Below are positions 1 through 8,105 of a stretch of DNA of 64,000 nt, piece after piece. The notes below the pieces were generated by a model, which searched no databases, was not told the origin of the DNA, and was given only the letters and a program-made list of their open reading frames with translations. The first letter of the stretch is position 1. Each line of letters starts with the position of its first letter. Where the stretch lies: contig NZ_GL385912.1 of the NCBI RefSeq assembly GCF_000146285.1, forward strand, positions 360,028 through 424,027, in the 5' to 3' direction. A program made the position numbers and the translations under genes. This stretch comes from Mobiluncus curtisii subsp. curtisii ATCC 35241. Its GTDB lineage: Bacteria > Actinomycetota > Actinomycetes > Actinomycetales > Actinomycetaceae.

Positions 1-683
1 TAATCCAAGTGATCCTGGGACAGGTTCGTAAATCCGACGCAAGCAAAATGCAGCGGATCCACCCGCCCCATCGCCAAAGCGTGCGAAGAGACTTCCACCA
101 CCATGTGATGCACATTTTCCTGCACCGTCGTAGCCGCGAAAGCTTGCAGCTGCGGGGCTTGCGGTGTCGTGATGAAAGCGGGAGCGGTTTTCTTTCCCAC
201 CGCGGCTTCTACCGTGCCCACCAGCGAGGACAGGTGCCCCACTCGGTGCAGCAGATGACGCAAAAGGTAGGTGGTGGTGGTCTTTCCGTTTGTACCTGTC
301 ACGCCCCACGCGCTCAATTGCTGACAGGGACGGTTGAAGGCAATAGCTGCGGCTTGACCAGCCACGGAAGCCACATCGGGCACGATAATAGCGGGGATGT
401 CCAGGTCCGTGAGGAACGCCATCCCTTCCGGATCGCTCAACACTGCCCCGGCTCCACGCGAAGCTGCGTCGGCGGCAAACTTGGCGCCATGCACGTGGAA
501 CCCAGGCATCGCCACAAATAGTTCACCGCCGAGCACCGCTCGATTATCAATCACCGCACCGCGCACACTCCCGCCGTCACCGTGAACCGTGCCGCCCACG
601 GCTTGTGCCAAATCCGTAACTTCGACCCAGGGCAAGCGATGCAAATCCGGCGCGTAGGGGTCAAAAGCAACTTCCAGAGTCAT
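1..683 (-). CDS. murE: UDP-N-acetylmuramyl-tripeptide synthetase MurE, N-terminal part (gene runs off the window start)
   Basis: MurE is a cytoplasmic Mur ligase that adds the third amino acid of the peptidoglycan stem peptide to UDP-MurNAc-dipeptide using ATP. Reading the minus strand from the ATG at 683 gives about 227 residues with no stop. The ATP-binding motif GTNGKTTT and the following HHMVVEVSSHAL, typical of MurE, are visible; the ligase core and C-terminal domain lie outside the window. The start lies 6 nt beyond the ftsI stop, in the usual dcw order mraZ-rsmH-ftsL-ftsI-murE. Whether the third residue is lysine or diaminopimelate cannot be told, because the selectivity motif is not included. 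Family assignment is firm. Confidence 0.93.
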   Translation of the reverse strand, partial: MTLEVAFDPYAPDLHRLPWVEVTDLAQAVGGTVHGDGGSVRGAVIDNRAVLGGELFVAMPGFHVHGAKFAADAASRGAGAVLSDPEGMAFLTDLDIPAIIVPDVASVAGQAAAIAFNRPCQQLSAWGVTGTNGKTTTTYLLRHLLHRVGHLSSLVGTVEAAVGKKTAPAFITTPQAPQLQAFAATTVQENVHHMVVEVSSHALAMGRVDPLHFACVGFTNLSQDHLD

Positions 684-689
684 ATTTCT

Positions 690-2585
690 CTAATCTCCAA
701 TCGGATACAGCTGTGGCTTCGTGTCGGTGGGTGGGATTCCCAGTTCTCTAATCGTAGCCCCCGCAATCTCTTTAAAGGCAGGTACCGCCACCACTGCACC
801 ATATATTGAGGCAGAAGGGCGGTGTACCACCACGGTGATAACCACGCGGGGATTATCTGCGGGAAACACCCCGGTAAAGGACCCGACGGTCCCGGTTTGC
901 CTGCCATTGGCTTCAATAATCTGGGTGGTACCGGTCTTTCCTGCCACCGGGTAGCCCTCAATTTGGGCATCAGGAGCGCCACCCTTTGCAGAGACAACAC
1001 CTTCCATCATGGTCAGCAATTCCCGAGACGTATCCTTGGTATAGACCCTGGTCCCCGCATCCACAGATCTCTTTTCCATGCTGCCGTCAGGTTTCTTCCA
1101 CGATTCGATGAGATGGGGTTGCACTTCCACTCCCCCGTTCGCCACCGTGGCGATACCGTTGGTGACCTGGAGGATGGTTGCGGCGATACCTTGACCAAAC
1201 ATGATGGTGTAACGTTGGCGTCCGTCCCATTTTTCGGGCGCTGCCAGTAGACCTGCACTTTCGCCGGGCAGTTCAACACCGGTGAGCTTGCCAAAACCGA
1301 GTTGTTTCAGCTTTTGATACCGATCGGTGTCCGTCACCAGGTCACCAACCTGGACGATTCCCACGTTCGATGATTTCGCAATAATCCCCGCCGCGGTGAG
1401 TGCGTAGGTACCGTGGGGAGTCGAGTCCCGGAAACTTTGCCCGTTAGACATGGTGATTGCAGCCGGCACAGTAAATGTACTGGTAGGAGTAACTTTACCG
1501 GCATCAATGACCGCCCCCATGGTGTGAACTTTCAAAGTCGACCCCGGCTCATAAACCGTAGAGACGGCTTTGGATCCGCGATTTTTATCACTGGTTTTGG
1601 TGGGATCTGAGGGGTTGACAGTATCCGTCTCGCACAGGGCAAGGATTTTTCCAGTACCGACCTCTTGGACTTCTGCCATGACGGATTGCGCCCCGAACTG
1701 AGAGCGAGATTTTTCGACTACCTGCTGACAGGTATTCTGCAAATCCAGCAGGATAGTCGTCTTAATGGTTTGCCCGGCAATGGCTTCCTTGCGATAGTTG
1801 TCTTGAACCGGGATGGTTTGTCCCTTCCGACCGATTTCCGTGAAGTCTTTGCCATCCACCCCGGCGAGCTTGCTATTTTGGCTCAATTCCAGCCCTGCTA
1901 AGCCCACCCCGTCGATATTGGTAAAACCGATGATGTTTCCTGCCACGTTGCCGTTGGGATAAATCCGTTTCGTGATTTCTTCGGGCTCAATGCCTGGGAT
2001 TCCCAGTTTCGCGACTTTGCGCCAGACTTCGGGGGTCACTTCTTTGGCAATGTACACGAACGTTGAAGGCTTTTTACCGGGTTGCGCGGTCAGTTTTCCG
2101 CCCAGCTCGGCGGGTTCAGCTTTCAAAATCGGAGCCAGTTTCTTTGCTGCCGCTGCCGGTCCGTAAGCCGCAACCTCGGGTCGGTCGAATTGGTCATAGA
2201 TAACCTTCGGGTTACCCTGGGCATCTTTACCCGCGGTCTTCGGCTGAAAATAGGTATTGATTTTAACCTGATTAACCCCGATATTGTAACGTTTCACGGA
2301 GGTTGCCATCTGCCTGCCAGACGAGTCCAGAATGTCCCCACGCTGAGCCTTAATGACGTGAATGCGACTGCGCTGATCCTGAGCTGCCGCGGCGAGTTCC
2401 GGTCCCTGTACCAACTGCACCACCACCAAACGAACTGCAAAAATGCACAGCACCGCGATGATGGTCCCCACCAACAGGTTTTTTCGGACTCTACTCACCA
2501 GACCAGTTTCGCCCCGAGCTGCCCTGTTTTCACGTTCCCACGCCGTGAACGCGAGGGGTTTCGCCAGGCGAGACGCCCTCTGCAA
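690..2585 (-). CDS. ftsI: FtsI / PBP3-type division transpeptidase
   Basis: Class B penicillin-binding protein that cross-links septal peptidoglycan. The 631-residue reading has one membrane segment near residues 37-58, then a PBP dimerisation domain and a transpeptidase domain with all three active-site motifs: STLK (Ser349 to Lys352), SSN (405-407) and KTGT (550-553). It is adjacent to ftsL upstream and murE downstream, so it is translated within the dcw operon. The start is uncertain. The TTG at 2585 follows the ftsL stop by only a few bases and lacks a spaced ribosome site; an in-frame GTG at 2498, just before the membrane segment, is an alternative. No C-terminal PASTA domain is evident after the KTGT region. 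Confidence 0.95.
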   Translation of the reverse strand: MQRASRLAKPLAFTAWERENRAARGETGLVSRVRKNLLVGTIIAVLCIFAVRLVVVQLVQGPELAAAAQDQRSRIHVIKAQRGDILDSSGRQMATSVKRYNIGVNQVKINTYFQPKTAGKDAQGNPKVIYDQFDRPEVAAYGPAAAAKKLAPILKAEPAELGGKLTAQPGKKPSTFVYIAKEVTPEVWRKVAKLGIPGIEPEEITKRIYPNGNVAGNIIGFTNIDGVGLAGLELSQNSKLAGVDGKDFTEIGRKGQTIPVQDNYRKEAIAGQTIKTTILLDLQNTCQQVVEKSRSQFGAQSVMAEVQEVGTGKILALCETDTVNPSDPTKTSDKNRGSKAVSTVYEPGSTLKVHTMGAVIDAGKVTPTSTFTVPAAITMSNGQSFRDSTPHGTYALTAAGIIAKSSNVGIVQVGDLVTDTDRYQKLKQLGFGKLTGVELPGESAGLLAAPEKWDGRQRYTIMFGQGIAATILQVTNGIATVANGGVEVQPHLIESWKKPDGSMEKRSVDAGTRVYTKDTSRELLTMMEGVVSAKGGAPDAQIEGYPVAGKTGTTQIIEANGRQTGTVGSFTGVFPADNPRVVITVVVHRPSASIYGAVVAVPAFKEIAGATIRELGIPPTDTKPQLYPIGD

Positions 2586-2588
2586 CCC

Positions 2589-3005
2589 CTAGTGCGCAGC
2601 TTTCCCGGGAATGATTTCGCCAGTCGACAATGTCACATAGCCCTGTTCCCCGGCGGGAACCAATCCGATTTCGCGGGCTTTTTCTGCCAGATATTGCGGC
2701 GATTGGGCTTCACGAGCCTGGGTCACCAAGTCAGCTTGCTGGTCGAGCAACAAGTTCAACTCGTTTTGCATGGCGTACATGTCGTAGGAAGTCATCGCCA
2801 ACTGAGTATTGATGACGACGGGTACGACCAGAGCAACGACGAGCATCGCTGCCACCGTCAGCCACATCGGCCACGTGATACGACGCTTCTGAAAATTCGG
2901 AACCAGTTGCAGCTGCGGTCGGGAGGCACTCCGAGCCGGGAGCGGCGTCCCAGCAACATTGCCGGGTTTGCGCAAAGCCAGGTTGGAAGTGGCTACGTTA
3001 GTCAC
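2589..3005 (-). CDS. ftsL: FtsL-like septum protein
   Basis: Small bitopic division protein of about 138 residues. It has a basic cytoplasmic N-terminus, one membrane segment (MWLTVAAMLVVALVVPVV) and an extracytoplasmic stretch rich in Q, L and A that should form the coiled coil pairing with FtsB (DivIC). FtsL proteins are recognised mostly by this shape and by position between rsmH and ftsI, as here, not by sequence. The GTG at 3005 is preferred because AAGGAG lies 6 nt before it; an ATG at 3020 is the alternative. The start overlaps the rsmH stop by 8 nt, which suggests translational coupling. Name assigned mainly from context. Confidence 0.8.
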   Translation of the reverse strand: MTNVATSNLALRKPGNVAGTPLPARSASRPQLQLVPNFQKRRITWPMWLTVAAMLVVALVVPVVINTQLAMTSYDMYAMQNELNLLLDQQADLVTQAREAQSPQYLAEKAREIGLVPAGEQGYVTLSTGEIIPGKAAH

Positions 3006-4137
3006 GAGGGTCTCCTTCATCTAGGGGGCGGACGGGGTTTTGAGCACGTAATTTCATCAGGGTGGGAAACCGTTTTTCTGCCGGTTTTGGTTTGGTTCTC
3101 ACAAGGTTCCCCGCGCGAGTTTCCGGGTGGGGTTCCCGCGTCTTTTCCACGGCGCGCAATCGCAACGAGGCGGCGCGTGGATTCTGAGCGACCTCAGACT
3201 CATCAGCTAGACGAGAGCCATGTGTGAGGTCGCGCAGCCAAGGCTGCGCCTGTTCAGGCAGCACGGGTAACCCCTTGGGCGCCGCGGGGTGAATCCCTGC
3301 CGCGAAAGCCCTCTTGACCAGGCGGTCCTCCAGGGACTGATAGCTTTCAACCACGATGCGTCCACCGACTCGCACGCTTGCCAGCGCCTTTGTCAGGAAA
3401 CGTTCCAAATCGCCGAGTTCGTCGTTAACCGCCACCCGCAGGGCTTGGAACGTGCGTTTGGCAGGGTTCCCTCCGGTACGCCGCGCCGGGGCGGGAATCG
3501 TGTCGCGGATGATTTGTACCAGTTGTCCGGAAACTTGCAAAGGCTGATTCTGTCGGGCTTTCACGATAGCTTTCGCGAGGGGCCAAGAAAATTTTTCTTC
3601 ACCGTAGGTGTGCAGCACCGCGGCAATTTCTTCTACCTCTGCCAAGTTCAAGAAATCGGCGGCGGTGAAACCGGAGCTCTGATTCATTCGCATGTCCAGA
3701 GGAGCTTCCGGATGCGCATAGGCAAAACCGCGTTCCGCCTCGTCCAGCTGCAGTGACGAAACTCCTAGGTCAGCTAAAATCCCGTCGACTTGGCTCAGAC
3801 CGTGTTGCGCCAACACGTCGTCCAGTTCCCCGTATGTCGTACCGACGATGCTGAGGCGATTGGCGAAATCACTGAGTCGAGTTGCCGCCAAATCCCGAGC
3901 CTGCGGGTCACGGTCGATACCGATGATTCGCAACTGCGGATGGCTCTCCAATAGGTATGCGCTGTGTCCCCCCATACCGAGAGTGGCATCGACCAAGACA
4001 GGACCTTGAACATTGTGAAAGTCGGCGGTGGAGGAAAGTGGGGTGACAGCTTCTGAGGTGGGGGTCAAAGCGGGTGCCAGTAAATCAGCGCACACCGCAG
4101 CCAGCACCGGCTGGTGGATTTCGGCAACTGATTTCAC
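2998..4137 (-). CDS. rsmH: 16S rRNA (cytosine1402-N4)-methyltransferase RsmH (MraW)
   Basis: Methylates N4 of C1402 in the 16S rRNA decoding centre with S-adenosylmethionine. The 379-residue protein has the N-terminal HQPVL motif, the SAM-binding strand VDATLGMGGHSAYLL, the acidic strand-2 end GIDRDPQA, DGILADLGVSS and the RTGGNPAKRTFQALR region typical of the family. It is longer than the usual 310-330 residues: there is an insertion of about 20 residues between HQPVL and the first SAM motif (rich in T and S), and a basic C-terminal extension. The start is GTG at 4137 with GGAG-type sequence about 12 nt upstream. It sits between mraZ and ftsL. Confidence 0.95.
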   Translation of the reverse strand: MKSVAEIHQPVLAAVCADLLAPALTPTSEAVTPLSSTADFHNVQGPVLVDATLGMGGHSAYLLESHPQLRIIGIDRDPQARDLAATRLSDFANRLSIVGTTYGELDDVLAQHGLSQVDGILADLGVSSLQLDEAERGFAYAHPEAPLDMRMNQSSGFTAADFLNLAEVEEIAAVLHTYGEEKFSWPLAKAIVKARQNQPLQVSGQLVQIIRDTIPAPARRTGGNPAKRTFQALRVAVNDELGDLERFLTKALASVRVGGRIVVESYQSLEDRLVKRAFAAGIHPAAPKGLPVLPEQAQPWLRDLTHGSRLADESEVAQNPRAASLRLRAVEKTREPHPETRAGNLVRTKPKPAEKRFPTLMKLRAQNPVRPLDEGDPRD

Positions 4138-4287
4138 GTTTCTTCTTTCTCCTCAGGGTATGCCCCCGTGTTTCTAGCGTCTCCCGCGTTAGCCAGGTTT
4201 CCCACCGTGTCTGCCTGCGGGGAAGAGCATTCAGAATCGGTAGGACACCAAACCCACGCGGGTTTATGCAGTTATGCGCGAGTTTTC

Positions 4288-4719
4288 TCACAGCAGCCCC
4301 GGAAGGATTTCTTCCGAAACTTCTGAAAAGTCCTCCTCGGCGGCAGCCAAGAATTCGTTCCAGGTCTTGAGGTCCCAAATCTCGACCCGGGAACCCGCTC
4401 CGAAAACCGCCAGGTCACGGTCTAATCCGGCGTATTCACGCAGTGCGGGCGGAATGTTAATCCGTCCTTGCTTGTCCGGGATTTGATCGCTCGCCCCAGA
4501 TAGCAGCACGCGGGAAAAGTTGCGCGCCTGCTTGTGGGTGAGGGGAGCCTGGCGGAGTTCCGCGTACAGGGCTTGGAACTCGCCAGTCTCAAACGCATAA
4601 ACGCAGTGGTCTTGACCTTTGGTCAAGACGACTCCGCCTGCGAGTTGCTCCCGAAAGCGGGCAGGCAGTATCAGGCGACCCTTGTCATCGAGCTTTGGCT
4701 CGTAGGTCCCTAAGAACAC
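4288..4719 (-). CDS. mraZ: MraZ transcriptional regulator of the dcw cluster
   Basis: MraZ is an AbrB-fold DNA-binding protein that binds direct repeats upstream of its own gene and adjusts dcw expression. The 143-residue product begins [15 protein letters not shown], and carries two copies of the SpoVT/AbrB-like domain with the DxKGR (residues about 11-15) and DKQGRI signatures. The GTG at 4719 is chosen because AAAGGGAAGG lies just upstream and the length then matches other actinobacterial MraZ; the longer reading to 4791 adds residues with no family similarity. Three repeats with the MraZ-box sequence lie about 70-90 nt upstream, so autoregulation is likely. A 150-nt gap separates it from rsmH. 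Confidence 0.95.
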   Translation of the reverse strand: MFLGTYEPKLDDKGRLILPARFREQLAGGVVLTKGQDHCVYAFETGEFQALYAELRQAPLTHKQARNFSRVLLSGASDQIPDKQGRINIPPALREYAGLDRDLAVFGAGSRVEIWDLKTWNEFLAAAEEDFSEVSEEILPGLL

Positions 4720-4785
4720 GACCTTCCCTTTCACCCTCAGCGTGACGCTGAATTTTGACCCGATACCTATAAGGTTTTCGTTATA

Positions 4786-4812
4786 CCCCACTTTACTCCA
4801 CTTTCATCCACG
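4786..4812 (-). promoter_or_regulatory. Candidate MraZ operator: three GTGG boxes with 10-bp period
   Basis: On the minus strand there are three direct repeats GTGG at exact 10-nt spacing (4811-4808, 4801-4798, 4791-4788); the last two are each part of AAAGTGG. Known MraZ boxes are TGGG-type repeats with 10-bp periodicity in E. coli and AAAGTGG repeats in mollicutes. A TATAAC sequence lies directly downstream and may be a -10 element. Binding is inferred. Confidence 0.72.
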
Positions 4813-4940
4813 AATATGCAAAAACGCGATAAATTTCGCATTTCTAACAAAAGAATCGTTGAAAATTCAGAGAATTATTGAGTGGAGGAAATATTTGCAA
4901 TTATCCCCTCAGGGACGGATTAAAAGGGATGTTGAGAAAC

Positions 4941-4971
4941 AAAAAACCGGCTACCGAAACTCGGTAACCGG
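4941..4971 (-). terminator. Intrinsic terminator after the DUF3040 gene
   Basis: Inverted repeat with 11-nt arms (4947-4957 and 4961-4971, one mismatch) around a 3-nt loop, followed on the minus strand by six T at 4946-4941. It separates the DUF3040 gene from mraZ. A second small palindrome (4981-4997, TCGAGTC/GACTCGA) lies between it and the gene. Confidence 0.8.
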
Positions 4972-5016
4972 ATAAAACCCTCGAGTCAGCGACTCGACAC
5001 AAGGCGAGATAACAGA

Positions 5017-5436
5017 CTATTCACCCTGTTGGCGACGCTCCCAGCGTTCATTTTGGCGATCCATAAAGGAACCGCGGGAAGCTGGCGCGCCGGCGGGCTG
5101 GCTGCGAGGGGCAGGCTTCGAAGCGGAAGACTTTGACCCGACCCCAAAAATTTTCAAAAACCCCAGGACGATAACCACGAACCCCAGCACTCCCACGAGA
5201 GTACCTAAGAAATCCAGACCATTCAGATAGGGCGTGGCAATGAGCCCTCCAATCAGGACCGTCGCCCCAATCAGCACCAAAACGACCCCGAAAGCAACCC
5301 GCCGCGGGCGACTCACCGCAGGCTCGCCGACCTTCGTGGAAGTCTGACGCATCCTGTCAGCCATTCTGGGATCCTCATTGTGGAGCTGAGCTTCCATCTG
5401 CGCCAGGACTTGCTTTTCATAGTCCGACAATGCCAT
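5017..5436 (-). CDS. DUF3040 membrane protein
   Basis: Actinobacterial DUF3040 protein of unknown function, about 139 residues. The N-terminal MALSDYEKQVLAQME and HNEDPRMADRM are the family signature; two membrane segments follow (VAFGVVLVLIGATVLIGGLI and a second rich in L, G and V, about residues 75-95), then a basic C-terminal tail ending in NERWERRQQGE. Such genes often lie next to mraZ in actinobacteria, as here. ATG 5436 is preferred to ATG 5442 because AAAGGG is 7 nt before it. It has its own downstream terminator, so it is probably not co-transcribed with the dcw genes. Confidence 0.85.
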   Translation of the reverse strand: MALSDYEKQVLAQMEAQLHNEDPRMADRMRQTSTKVGEPAVSRPRRVAFGVVLVLIGATVLIGGLIATPYLNGLDFLGTLVGVLGFVVIVLGFLKIFGVGSKSSASKPAPRSQPAGAPASRGSFMDRQNERWERRQQGE

Positions 5437-5599
5437 GACCATGCCCTTTCAATGCGCGGTCGAGGAAAACATCCCAAAACCAAAACCAACATGTTACTAC
5501 AAACCAGTTTACCTGTTTTTATCCTAATCGCGCCACATGACCTGGAAACGAATCGACCGAAACTCGATAAACAGCCCTTTTTACTGGTTTAATTGTGTT

Positions 5600-6910
5600 A
5601 TGCAAGCGTTAATTATTGGTCTGTGGTGGGTTGTGGCACTAATCTTAGCGGCAATCCTCATCTATCGAGCACGTCCTCAGAGCAGCGTAGAACGCTACCG
5701 TATCCAGGCGTATATCAAAGAAGTCGAGCCCCTCACCGAGGACGACACCATGCGTTCCCTGCCTTACGAGGTCACGGTCCTTTTGCCATTTCAAGACCCC
5801 GGTGAAGCTAACTCATATTATTACGTAACTTTAAACCCCGAAGACCTCCATGTCGGTCGAGCTCGGACCTGCGCTCGCTATCACCTTCCGCTGCCCGCAT
5901 GGGTCTCGGTTGTCGATCCACGCGACATCCGTTTTGAAAACTCTCACTCCTGGAACACGGAAACCATCATCAACGCAGTACTGCTGTTGATTGCACAGTT
6001 CATCATGACTGGCATCTGCCTGTTCAACATGGAACTCATCACGAACTCAGACCCCTATTTCGTGCTCCTGTTCCCGCCCACGATACTGTTCTTTGCATTC
6101 GCCACTCTCTATGGTCTCCTGCGCTTTGGACAAGCTGTCGCGGTGTGGGTTCGCGTGACGTCCAGCCCCGCCACCGTGCCGGCTTCGATCAGCGGCATTC
6201 GACGCCTCAACGGTCGCGCCGGGCGCCCCGGCGGCTTTGAAGTGTCCCTGCTGTGGGCACCGCTAGGAATGCCGGCACAATACGGCAAGGTGCGGATTCC
6301 CGGCTTCCAGCGACGCACCAGCCTTTTGCTGCAAAAACTGGTGCGAACCCAGCTAAAGGAAGAAGCGGAAGGAGTGTGGCGGGTCGCCCCGGCAATTCCC
6401 CCGGAACGTCCCCAACCCCATACGGCAGTTTCTGAACTGCACACTCCCGACGGACCTACCATGGTGAAAATCACCGCTTTACCGGAAAATGATCCGCGAT
6501 TTGACCCACGTCCTCCAAAAGCTCGTGCCGCCGCAGAAAAAGCCCGACTAAAGCGAGAGGCGGAACTGTTGGCGCAACGCGAAGCCTTTGAACGCGCCAC
6601 CGCACGAGCCCGCATTGAGGAAGCTAATCGGGCGGAACTCGGCGACGAAACAAACAGTCTCGATGAAGTTGCCGCCCAGGGACCTCAGGCTTGGTATTAC
6701 CCGATGAACCCCTCGCGGGTAAACCTGGTGGGAGTGGGCACAGATCCGGGAAATCGCGCAAATCTGATTGGACCCGGCATCGGCTGGCTCGGCATAGCTA
6801 TATTGACCGCGCTGACTGTAGCATGGCTCGGTTTTATCAATCCCGACATTATGTTCCCGGTCTACAATGCCCCCTCCGGGGATCAGCCACTGGGTGGTTG
6901 GACTCGCTAA
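5600..6910 (+). CDS. Membrane protein of unknown function with a cytoplasmic Ala/Glu/Arg-rich helix
   Basis: I do not recognise this 436-residue protein. From the sequence: an N-terminal membrane segment (LIIGLWWVVALILAAILIY), a soluble part with the shape of a DUF3592-like domain, two adjacent membrane segments near residues 115-170, then a long soluble region. That region contains a charged Ala/Glu/Arg-rich stretch likely to be a coiled coil (around residues 305-350), and it is followed by a last membrane segment near the C-terminus. ATG 5600 is preferred to ATG 5537 because it places the membrane segment directly at the N-terminus and the extra 21 residues look like non-coding sequence; neither has a clear ribosome site. 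It is isolated between oppositely oriented genes. Confidence 0.7.
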   Translation: MQALIIGLWWVVALILAAILIYRARPQSSVERYRIQAYIKEVEPLTEDDTMRSLPYEVTVLLPFQDPGEANSYYYVTLNPEDLHVGRARTCARYHLPLPAWVSVVDPRDIRFENSHSWNTETIINAVLLLIAQFIMTGICLFNMELITNSDPYFVLLFPPTILFFAFATLYGLLRFGQAVAVWVRVTSSPATVPASISGIRRLNGRAGRPGGFEVSLLWAPLGMPAQYGKVRIPGFQRRTSLLLQKLVRTQLKEEAEGVWRVAPAIPPERPQPHTAVSELHTPDGPTMVKITALPENDPRFDPRPPKARAAAEKARLKREAELLAQREAFERATARARIEEANRAELGDETNSLDEVAAQGPQAWYYPMNPSRVNLVGVGTDPGNRANLIGPGIGWLGIAILTALTVAWLGFINPDIMFPVYNAPSGDQPLGGWTR

Positions 6911-6940
6911 CCATCCGGTATTTCAGGAGACCGGTCCGGG

Positions 6941-7990
6941 TTAATCCTCCGGGGTATCGCGACGGTGACGCCCCCGACGAGGACGGAGCCGTTCAATGTT
7001 GCGTTTCTCATAAGGCGTGTCGCGCAGGGAAGAAATCCCAGAAGCATCGGCGACCGGGAGGGACTCTTCATTAAGGTTTGAGAGTTTCGCCCCGCGATTC
7101 AACCGATCGGCGCGTTTCAAAAATTCTTCAAGACGAGCCCCGAGTTCTTCAGCGGTAGGCAGCGGTTCCTCTGGAGTTTCAATAATCGCCATCGGTTCGG
7201 CTTCGTCAAAATGCTGTTCTAGAATCTCGACGATGTGTCCAGCTTCCTCGGACTGTTCAACCATCTGGTTGATTTGTCCCAAGGTGAGGGCAGAAGCCGC
7301 TTCGATGTCTCCTACGGGCAGTGCCAATCCGGTCTTTGCTGCCACCGCGGACATCAGCGCCGCAGCCGCCGGCGGGTAGTCCCCTTCTGCCAAATAATAC
7401 GGTACCGCCGCAATGATTCCGACCGCATCCAGACCGGCTTGTCCCAAGGTGAACTCGATGAGTTGGTCCATCCCTGCCGGCAAAATCATCTCACCGACCA
7501 TTTTGGGCTGCTTGGGCAGGCTCTCGGAACGAGCCCCGTGCAGGTGCACCGGAGTGGGACGAGTATGGGGTACTCCAGCGGGCATTCCCGTCACACCGAC
7601 GGTCTGACGCACACCTAAACGCCGCACAATCTCCTGGATAGTCTCCAAAAACAGATTCCATTGGGCATCCGGCTCGGGACCGTGGAGCACCAAGAAATTT
7701 CGATCATTGTCATCGCTGAGTAAATCGAGACGAATTTCGGGCATTTCCACTTCGGTAAACTTCCAGTCCGAAAAGCTCAACCAGGGACGATGGGAACGAA
7801 AATCTACCAATTTATCGGAATTGAAGGTCGCAATAGTCTGATGCGGCAGGGCTTCCACCAGGTGTTCCAACATACCCCGCCCAGAATGTCCGGCATCCAT
7901 CGCCCCGTTGAGGTGATGAAGCATGACATCGGCATGACCACTGAAGTCCGCGCCGGGCGCTAATAAAGAATCAAATTTGTCTGCGTCCAT
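6941..7990 (-). CDS. PAC2 family protein
   Basis: The 349-residue protein belongs to the PAC2 family (archaeal and actinobacterial relatives of proteasome assembly chaperone 2). Visible family features are the N-terminal FNSDKLVDFRSHRP and the middle NFLVLHGPEPD, followed by GVTGMPAGVPHTRP and the region with VPYYLAEGDYPPAA. The role in bacteria is not established; actinobacterial members are soluble and usually encoded alone. The ATG at 7990 has GAGGGA 4 nt upstream. The C-terminal 40 residues are basic and unlike the core. It is divergent from the HelD-like gene, with 115 nt between the starts. Confidence 0.85.
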   Translation of the reverse strand: MDADKFDSLLAPGADFSGHADVMLHHLNGAMDAGHSGRGMLEHLVEALPHQTIATFNSDKLVDFRSHRPWLSFSDWKFTEVEMPEIRLDLLSDDNDRNFLVLHGPEPDAQWNLFLETIQEIVRRLGVRQTVGVTGMPAGVPHTRPTPVHLHGARSESLPKQPKMVGEMILPAGMDQLIEFTLGQAGLDAVGIIAAVPYYLAEGDYPPAAAALMSAVAAKTGLALPVGDIEAASALTLGQINQMVEQSEEAGHIVEILEQHFDEAEPMAIIETPEEPLPTAEELGARLEEFLKRADRLNRGAKLSNLNEESLPVADASGISSLRDTPYEKRNIERLRPRRGRHRRDTPED

Positions 7991-8105
7991 TTTTCCCTCG
8001 AAAAGTTCAACCCCTAAATGTTATCAAGACTTGCCCCCAATTCGCTCCCCGTAAGCCTTTTAGGGCATAATTGAGTACCCTTTTGATGCCTTGAGGAGAG
8101 AAAAA

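Noticed and set aside
2082..3227. Long plus-strand open frame of 381 codons
   Set aside because: It lies antisense to ftsI, ftsL and rsmH, has an R/S/H-rich composition and no family resemblance; the minus-strand genes are certain.
4720..4791. Longer MraZ start at 4791
   Set aside because: The extra residues do not resemble MraZ and would cover the first box of the operator; GTG 4719 has a strong ribosome site.
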